Shown piece by piece: positions 1 through 8,372 of a stretch of DNA of 64,000 nt. The DNA is from an uncultured Bacteroidales bacterium (GTDB lineage Bacteria; Bacteroidota; Bacteroidia; Bacteroidales; P3), in contig CALGCG010000128.1 in assembly GCA_937884485.1 (NCBI GenBank), forward strand, positions 1-64,000. The letters are read 5' to 3'. The notes beneath the pieces are model-generated. The model saw only the letters and a program-made list of their open reading frames with translations. It made no database searches and was not told the DNA's origin. Both the position numbers and the translations under genes were made by a program. Every line of letters begins with the position of its first letter. The first letter of the stretch is position 1.

Positions 1-1045
1 AGCCACCGGCCCAGGGGTTGTGCAGCGAGGTCTGGTCGCTGCCGAGGTCCACCTTAATACCCTTCTCGGCGCAGTATTCCCAGAGGTCGACCACGTTGCC
101 CTGATAGGCATAGCTCTTGGCCTCCTTGGCAGCAATGGACTTATTGACGGCGGCGAAGAGCTCGTCGAGGTTCTCATGCACCTCGTCGACCCATCCCTGC
201 GAGTAGCGCTTCTGCGTGGCGGCGGGGTTGATTTCGGCGGTAATGGAGACCACACCGGCGATGTCGCCAGCCTTGGGCTGGGCGCCGCTCATGCCGCCGA
301 GGCCGGCGGTGATGAAGAGCTTGCCGGCCGTGCCGCCACCCAGCTTGCGGGCGGCATTGAGGACGGTGATGGTGGTGCCGTGGACAATGCCCTGCGGGCC
401 GATGTACATGTAGGAGCCGGCAGTCATCTGGCCGTACTGCGTCACGCCGAGGGCGTTGTAGCGCTCCCAATCGTCGGGTTTGCTATAGTTGGGAATCATC
501 ATGCCGTTGGTGACCACCACGCGCGGAGCGTCCTTGTGGCTGGGGTAGAGTCCCATGGGGTGGCCGCTGTACATGACGAGGGTCTGCTCGTCGGTCATCT
601 CGCTGAGGTATTTCATCACCAGACGGTACTGAGCCCAGTTCTGGAACACGGCGCCGTTGCCGCCGTAGGTAATCAGCTCGTGCGGGTGCTGAGCCACGGC
701 GGGGTCGAGGTTGTTCTGGATCATCAGCATGATGGCGGCAGCCTGACGGCACTTGGCGGGGTACTCCTCGATGGGGCGGGCGTACATCTTGTAGGTGGGA
801 CGCAGGCGGTACATGTAGATACGGCCGTACTCCTTCAGCTCTTCGGCAAACTCCTTGGCCAGCATCTTGTGGTGCTTGGCGGGGAAATAGCGCAGGGCGT
901 TGCGGATGGCCAGCTTCTTCTCGGCGGGCGTCAGGATGTCCTTGCGCTTGGGCGCATGGTTCACCGTGGGGTCATAGGGTTGGGGTTCGGGCAGCGGATC
1001 GGGGATACCGAGGCGCAATTCGTTCTGGAATTCTTCGAGTGTCAT
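1..1045 (-). CDS. hutU: Urocanate hydratase (urocanase), 3' part cut by window edge
   Basis: Urocanase converts urocanate to 4-imidazolone-5-propionate using tightly bound NAD+, the second step of cytosolic histidine degradation. The reading frame runs from the ATG complement at 1045 to the window edge without a stop, giving about 348 residues, so roughly the N-terminal half of the enzyme is present. Family blocks are easy to read: YGGNGAVFQNWAQYRL, SGHPMGLYPS, VTNGMMIPNYS, GQMTAGSYMYIGPQGIVHG, GGLGGMSGAQ and GSDQTSLHNP. A -7 promoter element lies about 70 bases upstream on the same strand and a large palindromic repeat sits behind it. The other hut genes would have to lie to the left of the window. 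Confidence 0.95.
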   Translation of the reverse strand, partial: MTLEEFQNELRLGIPDPLPEPQPYDPTVNHAPKRKDILTPAEKKLAIRNALRYFPAKHHKMLAKEFAEELKEYGRIYMYRLRPTYKMYARPIEEYPAKCRQAAAIMLMIQNNLDPAVAQHPHELITYGGNGAVFQNWAQYRLVMKYLSEMTDEQTLVMYSGHPMGLYPSHKDAPRVVVTNGMMIPNYSKPDDWERYNALGVTQYGQMTAGSYMYIGPQGIVHGTTITVLNAARKLGGGTAGKLFITAGLGGMSGAQPKAGDIAGVVSITAEINPAATQKRYSQGWVDEVHENLDELFAAVNKSIAAKEAKSYAYQGNVVDLWEYCAEKGIKVDLGSDQTSLHNPWAGG

Positions 1046-1116
1046 ATTGCTATCTTTTTATATATTAACATATTACCATTGCACCCACGCACAAACGCGC
1101 GGCGCAAGTCCGAATG

Positions 1117-1124
1117 CAAAAATA
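1117..1124 (-). promoter_or_regulatory. -7 promoter element of hutU
   Basis: On the minus strand this reads TATTTTTG followed by C, matching the Bacteroidales -7 consensus TAnnTTTG. It lies about 70 bases upstream of the hutU start codon. Confidence 0.6.
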
Positions 1125-1269
1125 CAAATTTTGCCCGACATGGCCAAAAGAAAATTGCCATCGCTGTGCAAAACAACCGTAAAACACTAATAACCAAAGC
1201 AGATACGCTTCCCCCACCCCCCGGCACTTCACACCACGGCAGACGGACCCAAGAGGGGGCAAAGAGGTA

Positions 1270-1420
1270 CCCAATTCGGCCCTTGTCATATAGTTCACAT
1301 ATAGTTCTTATATCCTTCTTATATAGTTCTTATATACACTATATAAATACTATATAAGAACTATATAAGAAGGATATGAATACTATATGACAAGGGGCGA
1401 ATTGGGGCCGACTTGGGGGC
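1270..1420. repeat. Palindromic 11-mer array, copy 1
   Basis: The core, 1283-1394, is five 11-bp units of the type TTGTCATATAG / TTCTTATATAG, then AC, then five units that are approximate reverse complements. The outermost units (TTGTCATATA and TATATGACAA) are perfectly complementary although they differ from the TTC...GAA form of the other copies. Flanks are G-rich: CCCAATTCGGCCC on the left, GGGGCGAATTGGGGCC on the right. It lies between hutU and the 3' end of the protease gene, upstream of hutU. Three more copies occur at 11.2, 22.95 and 35.3 kb. Confidence 0.9.
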
Positions 1421-1429
1421 GACTCAGAC

Positions 1430-1473
1430 CCCTCTCTGCAGTGACGCAACATGCTGCATCTCTACAGAGAGGG
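1430..1473. repeat. Hairpin enclosing a family A palindrome
   Basis: CCCTCTCTG at 1430-1438 is perfectly complementary to CAGAGAGGG at 1465-1473. The loop is a degenerate copy of the GAGACGCAGCATGCTGCGTC-type palindrome seen inside recO and the gene at 9.9-11 kb. A second partial copy, GCAGCATGCTGC, follows near 1501-1512, just beyond the protease stop codon. Confidence 0.6.
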
Positions 1474-1532
1474 TCGCAATGGTTCCCGGGCTGTAGGGAG
1501 GCAGCATGCTGCGGATTATGACAGACAGGCGG

Positions 1533-3842
1533 CTAATAGAGCACCTGGACGCCGATGACCAGGCGCGGCAGGAGCACCTTGCCGGCGTCGGGGTCGGAGC
1601 CGATGCCGTTGAGGCGCAGGCGGGCGTAGATGCCGATCCAGTCGTAGGTGATGCGGGTGGAGACGCCGAAGTTCCACTTGTGGGCGCTCAGGGCGTCGAT
1701 GTCCTTCCAGGTGGTCTCCTGGTAGTCGGCAGCCGAACCGGAGGGCATGGTGCCGCCGAGGGTGTAGGAGTTGGGGGCATAGGAGCCGTAGACGCCGAGG
1801 TCCCAATGGAGGCCGTTGCCCATGAGGCCAAGGGCGCGGAAACGCACACGCTGGAAGAGTTCGAGGGTCCACTCGGTCTGCTCGGCGCGGCGGGTCTCGA
1901 CCTTCTTGAAGTTATCGAGCATGCTCTGGGTGATGCCGAGGGAGGACTCGAGGTCGTTGATGTCCTGGTCCACGAAGTTGTAGTCGTTGAAGTGCACCTC
2001 GGCGCTGAGACCCAGGCAGTAGACCTTGCTGAAAGCGCGGAGGAAGCGGAAGCCGAAGCCCCATTCGGGCGACCAGGCGTCGACCTTGAGTTCATTATTG
2101 TCGGCGGTCAGCAGGGAGCCGTACTCGATGAAGAAGTTGAAACGGTACTTGCTGTTGCTGCCCCACTTGGAGGGCGTGTTCTCGAAGTCGGGGTTGCGGA
2201 ACTCCTCGCCCGAGACGAGGCCTGCGCCGCTGAGGGTGCCGAAGGCGATGCCGCCGGCATAGGCGGTGGAGGCGATGCTGTCGGCGTAGCCGTCGAGGCT
2301 GACGACGAGGTTGCGGTTGGCGGGGACGTCGAAGAGGATGCGTCCGGCGGTGTCGGGCAGGATGGCGTTCACCTTGCCGTAGCGGTATATGTGGCCGTCG
2401 CCGGAGGTCTCCTTGTAGAACACCGGCTTGCCGAGCACGGAGGCCGTGGGGGCCACGGCGATGGTGCCGTTGGGCTGCACGGCGAAGCGGAAGGTGGGGC
2501 TGACGGCCTGCTTGCCGCCGGTGAAGAATGCGGCCTGGGGCACGCCGTAGCCGTAGCTGTAGTCGGCGTAGGGGTAGAGGTCGGCGGAGCGCTGGATGAG
2601 GTCGAACATCTGCATGGCGGTCTTGCCGGGCGAGGCCTGCCAGGCGCAGGCGGCGAAACCGGCCACCAAGGGGCAGGAGAAGGAGGTGCCGTGGACGTAG
2701 TGGTAGGCCTTGTCGCTGCTGACGTTGGCCGTGCGGGCATAGCCGAAGGCGCAGACGTTGGGCTTCATGCGGCCGTCGGCGCTGGGACCGTAGGAGGAGA
2801 AATCGATGTGGTTGTACTCGGTGAGGCTGTTCTCGATGCCGCCGATGCAGAGCACGCTGTCGGCGTCGGAGGGGGTGATGATGGTCTTCCACTGCTTGTC
2901 GTCGCCCTCGTTGCCGGCGCTGTTGCAGACGAGGATGCCCTTGCGGGCGGCGAGGTTGCCGGCCTTGGCCACATAGGAGGTGCCGTCCATGTCGGTGGTG
3001 TAGTGGCGCTCCTTGCCGTAGCCGAGGGAGGAGGAGATGATGTTGGCGCCGTTCTTGTCGGCCCATTCCACAGCCATCTGCCACCAGACTTCCTCTTTGA
3101 AGGGCTCGGAGTTGACCTCGGTGCGCGCCAGGAGGAACTCGGCGCCGGTGGCCAGGCCGAGGTCGACGCCGTTCATGCGGCCTGCGATGCAGGAGAGGGT
3201 CATGGTGCCGTGGGAGTTCCAGCCGTAGACGTCTTCCTTGTCCTTGGGGAAGTTCCAGGTCTTGATGATCTGGCGGTTGTCGCGCAGGTGGCGGAAGGCC
3301 TCGTGGGTGTTGACACGGGGGAATCCGCCGTCGAACACGGCGATACGAACACCCTTGCCGTCGATGCCTTTGTCGCGGAAAGCTTTGCCGCCCATGCGCA
3401 CCAACTGGGCCTCGAGGGGGCCGTCGACGGTGGCGATGTCGAAGAGGCCGTCCAACGGTTCGGCGTCGTTGCAGTCGGCCAGCTGCATGCCGTTGCCCTC
3501 GATGGGCTGCACTCGGAGCACATAGGGCAGGGCCTCGATGGACAGGATCTGGTCGGGCGTGGCCACGACGCCGAGGGCGTTCATCCAGCGGCTGGCGCCG
3601 ATGGACTCGGTGGCCAGGGCGCTGACGCCCTGCTCGTAGGCGGCGCTGACGGGGTAGTTGGTGATGTCGTAGAGGTCGGCGCCACACTGCTGGTAGCGCT
3701 CGATGGCCTTGGCATCGAAGTAGGTGTAGGGGTCGAAGGTGGTGCCTGCCTTGTCGGCAAGGAACACCCAATAGGCCTGCTGGGCCGAGGCAGAGAAGAG
3801 ACACGCCAGGGCGAGGGCCAGGATTGCGATGTGTTTTTTCAT
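1533..3842 (-). CDS. Secreted subtilisin-like (S8) serine protease with barrel-like C-terminus
   Basis: The 769-residue protein begins with a signal peptide (residues 1-20, hydrophobic, ending SASA-Q). It then carries a subtilase domain at about 160-420. The catalytic triad is visible as Asp171 (AVFDGGF), His211 (NSHGT) and Ser387 (HGTSFSCPLVAGF), with oxyanion Asn311 (NSAGNEGDD). Residues 20-150 look like an inhibitor-type prodomain. After a beta-rich linker, the last 220 residues alternate polar and aromatic residues and end VQVLY, as outer-membrane barrel proteins do; the barrel assignment is inference. It is the last gene of a minus-strand run and starts 1 base after the recO stop, so it is probably cotranscribed with recO and porZ. 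It lacks a recognisable T9SS sorting domain. Confidence 0.88.
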   Translation of the reverse strand: MKKHIAILALALACLFSASAQQAYWVFLADKAGTTFDPYTYFDAKAIERYQQCGADLYDITNYPVSAAYEQGVSALATESIGASRWMNALGVVATPDQILSIEALPYVLRVQPIEGNGMQLADCNDAEPLDGLFDIATVDGPLEAQLVRMGGKAFRDKGIDGKGVRIAVFDGGFPRVNTHEAFRHLRDNRQIIKTWNFPKDKEDVYGWNSHGTMTLSCIAGRMNGVDLGLATGAEFLLARTEVNSEPFKEEVWWQMAVEWADKNGANIISSSLGYGKERHYTTDMDGTSYVAKAGNLAARKGILVCNSAGNEGDDKQWKTIITPSDADSVLCIGGIENSLTEYNHIDFSSYGPSADGRMKPNVCAFGYARTANVSSDKAYHYVHGTSFSCPLVAGFAACAWQASPGKTAMQMFDLIQRSADLYPYADYSYGYGVPQAAFFTGGKQAVSPTFRFAVQPNGTIAVAPTASVLGKPVFYKETSGDGHIYRYGKVNAILPDTAGRILFDVPANRNLVVSLDGYADSIASTAYAGGIAFGTLSGAGLVSGEEFRNPDFENTPSKWGSNSKYRFNFFIEYGSLLTADNNELKVDAWSPEWGFGFRFLRAFSKVYCLGLSAEVHFNDYNFVDQDINDLESSLGITQSMLDNFKKVETRRAEQTEWTLELFQRVRFRALGLMGNGLHWDLGVYGSYAPNSYTLGGTMPSGSAADYQETTWKDIDALSAHKWNFGVSTRITYDWIGIYARLRLNGIGSDPDAGKVLLPRLVIGVQVLY

Positions 3843-3843
3843 G

Positions 3844-4536
3844 TTATTTCAGTATTGTATGTAATATTTCGTGACTGTGAAAATGGGAGAAGCCGCTGAG
3901 GTGGAGCTGGAAATAGGCGATGAGTGCGTCGAGGAGGGCTGTACGGTCCTGCAGCGAAGCGGCATGCTGCGTCTCAGCGGAGAGGTATTCGTGGAGGATG
4001 AGGGAGAGGCCGGCCGGAAGGGTGGTCTCGTCGGGTTCGGCGACGTAGCGACCCTCCTGGAGCTCGAAGTAGGGTTCCCTGCGGGAATGGTTGTCCATGG
4101 GCTCTATACCCATGTGATAGGCCACCTTCAGCATGAAAGTTACCGGGACATCGGCCCGGTTCTCCTGACTGGTGAAAGAATGGTTTTCCACATAATCCCA
4201 CAGCGCCGGCATGGGTTCTGCTTCGCGCAGCACCTTGTAGAGCACCTCGGTCATGAAGAATCGCAGCGAGTTGTTCACCGGGTCTGACGGCAGCCCCGGA
4301 TTGCGCGGGGAGAGTTCCTTGACGTAATTGAGGTCAGTCTTAGGATTGTCATAGACCACCATATCGAGGCTGGAGAGAGGTTGCAGCAAGTTCTGCTTGA
4401 CACGCCCCGACCGTCCGCGGACACCCTTGATGATATAAGAGCGCAGGCCCAGCTGGCGTGTGAACACCTTGGCAACCACCGAGCTTTCGGCGTAAGGAGT
4501 GGTATGTATGACGAGGCCGGGCGTGGAAAGGAGCAT
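3844..4536 (-). CDS. recO: DNA repair protein RecO
   Basis: RecO loads RecA on SSB-coated single-stranded DNA together with RecR in the RecFOR pathway. The 230-residue protein has the usual N-terminal OB-fold (residues 1-80, starting MLLSTPGLVIHTTPYAESS, then KGVRGRSGR) and the helical C-terminal domain. An ATG further upstream would add 73 residues of low-complexity sequence inside porZ, so the start at 4536 is chosen. Residues 187-197 (AETQHAASLQD) are encoded by a short palindrome of the family also found in the gene at 9.9-11 kb, and look like an in-frame insertion within the helical domain. The gene lies 22 bases downstream of porZ. Confidence 0.93.
   Translation of the reverse strand: MLLSTPGLVIHTTPYAESSVVAKVFTRQLGLRSYIIKGVRGRSGRVKQNLLQPLSSLDMVVYDNPKTDLNYVKELSPRNPGLPSDPVNNSLRFFMTEVLYKVLREAEPMPALWDYVENHSFTSQENRADVPVTFMLKVAYHMGIEPMDNHSRREPYFELQEGRYVAEPDETTLPAGLSLILHEYLSAETQHAASLQDRTALLDALIAYFQLHLSGFSHFHSHEILHTILK
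3954..3978. repeat. Family A palindrome inside recO
   Basis: The sequence GCGGCATGCTGCGTCTC is a slightly degenerate copy of the GAGACGCAGCATGCTGCGTC-type palindrome. It is read in frame by recO as QHAASLQ. Confidence 0.6.
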
Positions 4537-4558
4537 TTTCTCAGGTATGAGGTGTGAG

Positions 4559-6889
4559 TTATCGGATGATGAGGACTTTGCCGACGGCGCGGTTGTCGCC
4601 CTGCTCATCGGAAGCGAAGACGTAGTAGACTCCCGAGGCCACCTTCTCGCCCTCAAGGGTGCAGCCGTTCCAGATGGCCTGGCCGCCATTGGCGGTGGTG
4701 GTGTATACGGTGTGGCCGGCGGCATCGGTAATGTGGACAATGCTGTTGCGCGCAAAGCCCTTGATGGCTATGGGGCCGTCATATCCAGGGCGCACGGGGT
4801 TGGGGAAAGCATGCACATCGTCCAACGGATGGCTGACGGCATAGGTGGCAGTGCCACGGTAGGCCTGGAGCCCCTTGTCAGTGCCGACAAAGACCTCGCC
4901 ACTGCGTTCGTTGATGCCGAGGGTGATTATCTTGTCGGAGAAAAGAGGGCTGTTGGCCGTGGTGAAATGTTCCAGCTGTTCCATGCCATTGGCCGAGAGA
5001 AGATAGAGGCCGCCCTTGGCGGTACCCACCCACTTGCGGTTGGCGCCGTCGACAGCTATGGCGGTGATACTCTCGTAGGCCATGAGGTATTCGGAGAATT
5101 CACCGTTGGTGATGGTAATGTTGCTGCATGTGACGGGCGACTGTTCTCCGCTGCCGCCATTGTTGAAGGCACGATAACCGTCGTAGATGACCTTGATGCC
5201 CTTGTCGGTACCAAGCCACAGGTTTCCGCTCTGGTCCTGTGCCAGAGCCGTGACCATCATTGTCTCCATCTTGCTGCCGTTGTTGGGGTTGACCCGGGCC
5301 ATGCGGTCCTTGCCGTCATGCACATACAATACATTATTGCGTCCGAGGAACCACAAGTAGTTGTTAATGCTGTCCCACACAAGTTTGTCCACCTCCAGAT
5401 TGCTGCCCAAAGCAAGCGTGGAGAATCCTTTCCATGTGCCTCCGCTTTGGCGGCATGCCAAAGCATGGGAACTATGCGACACAAGCACCCAGAGGTTGCC
5501 CTGACGGTCGAAGGCAACGGCGCCCGTATTGAGTCGCGAGTAATCGCCCATCGTGTAAGGCACCAATGCGCCATCTGTATTGTCGCCATTATAGAAGGCC
5601 TGCACACTGTTGTTGCGTATCGAGGCCACACCGTACCCCCAAAGGGCGGCAACAGTCTCGTTGGTGTCCATGGGATTGACGGCGGCATCCACGATGTCGC
5701 TCATGCCACCGAGAAGGCCGTTGCTCTGGTCGAGGGAGGTCCAGCGACGTCCCGAGGCAGTGATGAGGTTGGGGGGAAGGTAGGAACTGGCGTAGGTAGA
5801 AGTATGGCCGCCGGGACAAAGCATCATGCGATAGTTGAAGGGTTTAAGACGATAGCAGTTGTCGCCGGAGAATGGCCCTGCGGGAAGGAAAGTGTCGTCA
5901 TTGCCGTCGGCATAGAGGGCCAGCAGTCCTGCCCACGCATGACCCACCCAAAGGGATCCATCGTCGCCGAAAACAGCATCTATGGCATCGATATTGCTCC
6001 ATGAAAAGGTGTCGCGCATACCGAGATAATTGAGCTCAGCATCGTAGATCTCCACCACGCCGTCGCGGCACACCGCCAGCCGCCCCCCATTGTATTGCAT
6101 GGAGGTGATTCTGCCGCTGACGACAGTTTCAGTTCCTGCTGAGGAAAAGCTGAGGAGATGGCTGATGTTGGGGTTGGAGCCGAAGCCTGCAGCAAGCAGA
6201 CAGCCGTCGACTACGCAGAGCTGTGTAATCGTCAGGCTGTCGAGCCGGTGGTCGATGGTCCAGCGGTCGCTGATGACAGGATGGCGTTCGTCGACGGAAA
6301 CACGCTTTATGCCCTCGCCGGTGGCGGCGTAGATGCTGTCGGCAGCAAAGGCCAAGTCGCGGACCGGTGTATAGGTCCCGCCACTGCCCAGATACCATGT
6401 CTCCTTGATTTCCATGCGTCGCATGTCAACCACCACCACACCAAACCCTGTGGCCAGGTAGGCATTGCCCTTGGCAAAACGGATGTGATAAATACGCTTG
6501 TCGCCTGAAATATCGCTGCGTTTGATATCGGAGAGGTTGTAGGTGAGGCCCTCGTTGATGATGTCGACATTGGAATTGCTGTAGGCTACCACAAGGCTCT
6601 GGGTAACGTCGTCGTAGGCCAGGGCGGCGATGCCGACATCGCTCAAGCCGTCGCCCTTGCTCATGGCGGTGAGGGTTCGGTCCCCGATATTGCAGCAAAA
6701 AACACCCCCATTGGCGCCAGCATAGACAAAATTGCCGGCATAGGCTACATGCGACACTTTCGAATAGTCGAGGCACGAGCGCCATTTCCCCACTGCTGTC
6801 TGGGCGCACAAAGAATTGGATAACGGGAAAATACAGCCAACGAGAAGCGCAATGCCTGCCACCCATTTCCCCACAGCTTTCTTTTTCAT
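4559..6889 (-). CDS. porZ: Type IX secretion system protein PorZ-like (two beta-propellers and CTD)
   Basis: PorZ is a surface component of the T9SS attachment complex that delivers anionic LPS to cargo proteins. The 776-residue protein has a signal peptide (ends SNSLCAQ). Repeated beta-propeller blades follow, starting VGKWRSCLDYSKVSHVAYAG and later WLGTDKGIKV, WVGTAKGGLYLL and FVGTDKGLQAY. A C-terminal Ig-like sorting domain covers about the last 85 residues (FPNPVRPGYDGPIAIKG ... ASGVYYV ... GKVLIIR). Length and architecture match PorZ. A two-component-regulator propeller protein is the alternative, but no kinase part is present. The stop and start codons overlap by 4 bases with mreD, and recO follows. 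Confidence 0.85.
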   Translation of the reverse strand: MKKKAVGKWVAGIALLVGCIFPLSNSLCAQTAVGKWRSCLDYSKVSHVAYAGNFVYAGANGGVFCCNIGDRTLTAMSKGDGLSDVGIAALAYDDVTQSLVVAYSNSNVDIINEGLTYNLSDIKRSDISGDKRIYHIRFAKGNAYLATGFGVVVVDMRRMEIKETWYLGSGGTYTPVRDLAFAADSIYAATGEGIKRVSVDERHPVISDRWTIDHRLDSLTITQLCVVDGCLLAAGFGSNPNISHLLSFSSAGTETVVSGRITSMQYNGGRLAVCRDGVVEIYDAELNYLGMRDTFSWSNIDAIDAVFGDDGSLWVGHAWAGLLALYADGNDDTFLPAGPFSGDNCYRLKPFNYRMMLCPGGHTSTYASSYLPPNLITASGRRWTSLDQSNGLLGGMSDIVDAAVNPMDTNETVAALWGYGVASIRNNSVQAFYNGDNTDGALVPYTMGDYSRLNTGAVAFDRQGNLWVLVSHSSHALACRQSGGTWKGFSTLALGSNLEVDKLVWDSINNYLWFLGRNNVLYVHDGKDRMARVNPNNGSKMETMMVTALAQDQSGNLWLGTDKGIKVIYDGYRAFNNGGSGEQSPVTCSNITITNGEFSEYLMAYESITAIAVDGANRKWVGTAKGGLYLLSANGMEQLEHFTTANSPLFSDKIITLGINERSGEVFVGTDKGLQAYRGTATYAVSHPLDDVHAFPNPVRPGYDGPIAIKGFARNSIVHITDAAGHTVYTTTANGGQAIWNGCTLEGEKVASGVYYVFASDEQGDNRAVGKVLIIR

Positions 6890-7404
6890 ACCGAGGTCTC
6901 CTTCTTTATGAATATGTATTGGTACAGAACAGCCAGCAGCGTTGTCACCAAGGTACTGGCCACCGTGGCCAGAAGCACCCCGCCAAAGCTGCGGAATCCG
7001 AAGAGTTCCAAGGTAAAGAAGACCAGATAGAATGCCGCGAGCATAAGCATCAGGTAGCTGATGAAGTACTGCGGCGTGACGCTGTAGATGCCGGGGGTGT
7101 CGATAGTGACGGGCTCGCCGCGCGTCAGGATGCGTTCGGCGAAGAGTATCCTCAGCATGGCCACCACCGTGCAGGCCATCGCATGGAAACCCAGCATGTT
7201 GTTCATCACGTCCACTATCAATCCTGTGCCAAAAGCAATCAACAGCAGGGCCGTACGCTTGATGCCGGTAGGCAACATCAGGATGAACAGCACATAAAGC
7301 ATCGGCATCACATAGCCACCCAGGTACACATGGTTGAGCACCAGCAGCTGCAACGCCATCAGCAAGGCGAAACGCCCTATATTTCTCCAGACAAGTTTAT
7401 TCAT
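6886..7404 (-). CDS. mreD: Rod shape-determining protein MreD
   Basis: MreD is an integral inner-membrane member of the elongasome that couples MreB/MreC to cell-wall synthesis. The 172-residue protein is almost wholly hydrophobic, with five to six membrane segments, and has the Bacteroidales MreD pattern (LNHVYLGGYVMPMLYVLFIL, then FGTGLIVDVMNNMLGFHA). It overlaps porZ by 4 bases and starts 1 base after the TraB-like gene's stop, so the run mreC - TraB-like - mreD - porZ looks translationally coupled. Confidence 0.9.
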   Translation of the reverse strand: MNKLVWRNIGRFALLMALQLLVLNHVYLGGYVMPMLYVLFILMLPTGIKRTALLLIAFGTGLIVDVMNNMLGFHAMACTVVAMLRILFAERILTRGEPVTIDTPGIYSVTPQYFISYLMLMLAAFYLVFFTLELFGFRSFGGVLLATVASTLVTTLLAVLYQYIFIKKETSV

Positions 7405-8313
7405 TTATTTCTTTACTCCTTCCACCGTATATCCTTGGGCCTCGAGCATCTTCAGCACGCCGCGCTCGCCGCAGAGGTGGAACGCACCGACCACGAAGAG
7501 CGTGGGCTTGGCCTTCATGATCGCCGGCATCTTTTTCACCCAGTCGGCGTTGCGGCCATAGATGAGTTTTTCGTTGTCCTCGGGGCTGGAGCATTCGTCC
7601 TCCTGCTCTTCGAGGTTCAGCTCCTCAAGCTGTTCCAAGTCCTGGGCGAAATAGGCCGCGGTGATGAACTCGGCCATCTCCACGCCGTCCTGGAAGTTGT
7701 CCACGAAGCACATCAGCGACTTCACCTGCTTCTCCAGCGAGGCACCGTAGAGCACCTCCATCTGGAAGTCGGCAGTCTCCAGTCCGCCAATGCCCTTGCC
7801 CTTTTTCACAGCCTCCTGCTGGAAATAGTTGTCTATAAGGGAGGTGACGTCGAGGGTCGGCATGTTTTTCATGTATACCAGAAGCGAAATCTGAGTCTCC
7901 AGCGTGGAAGGCGACAGCTTGTCCAGCTGCGCGGCCACGGCCTCGTTGGTCATGTCCACACCCATCACCTCGCGCAGCAGGGCGTTGAGGCGGCCCATCT
8001 GCTCCTTGTCCAGCAGCGACGAGAGCGTCGTGCCTTCGGGCAGCATCATGGCTTTCTGCATCTTCTCCATGTTCTCGGGCTTCAGGGTCTCCAGCATGTC
8101 CACCTCGCCATACACCTGCTCCACGGCGTCGAACGCCGCACGGGCACCGGGGATGCTGTCCACGAAGGTCGACGGCGCCAGATGGTAGGTGCCGACGATA
8201 TAACTCGGCTTCTCAAGACCCTTGCCCGCTATACGGTACAGAATCTGAGCCTCTGCCTGTGTGCCCATCCATCCAAACAGGGCTATCAAGCCCAACAGAA
8301 AAAACTTTTTCAT
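7405..8313 (-). CDS. TraB/GumN family protein
   Basis: The 302-residue protein has a signal peptide (residues 1-22, ends TQAEA-Q). It shows the two features of the TraB/GumN family: the N-terminal YIVGTYHLAP motif with a conserved GTxH, and the C-terminal VGAFHLCGERGVLKMLEAQGY motif. The family is thought to include metal-dependent proteases (Tiki-like), but the substrate is unknown. It lies between mreC and mreD, which are usually adjacent, so it may act on the envelope during elongation; that is inference. Confidence 0.85.
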   Translation of the reverse strand: MKKFFLLGLIALFGWMGTQAEAQILYRIAGKGLEKPSYIVGTYHLAPSTFVDSIPGARAAFDAVEQVYGEVDMLETLKPENMEKMQKAMMLPEGTTLSSLLDKEQMGRLNALLREVMGVDMTNEAVAAQLDKLSPSTLETQISLLVYMKNMPTLDVTSLIDNYFQQEAVKKGKGIGGLETADFQMEVLYGASLEKQVKSLMCFVDNFQDGVEMAEFITAAYFAQDLEQLEELNLEEQEDECSSPEDNEKLIYGRNADWVKKMPAIMKAKPTLFVVGAFHLCGERGVLKMLEAQGYTVEGVKK

Positions 8314-8372
8314 ATCTATTTTTTTTATCGTTTGTTTTCCTGACTGTTTTCTCGGTTATACATCTGTCCGAA

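Noticed and set aside
1270..1420. Palindromic arrays as ordinary rho-independent terminators
   Set aside because: There is no T-run after the structure, and three of four copies lie between divergent starts where no transcript ends.
1506..3899. A 797-codon open frame on the plus strand opposite the subtilase gene
   Set aside because: Its Val/Gly/Ala/Glu-rich translation has no motifs and is what GC-rich codon bias produces antisense to a real gene; the minus strand carries a full catalytic triad and signal peptide.
4537..4755. A 73-residue N-terminal extension of RecO
   Set aside because: The extension is Ser/Pro/Ala low-complexity sequence antisense-like to porZ, and the normal RecO start is at 4536.
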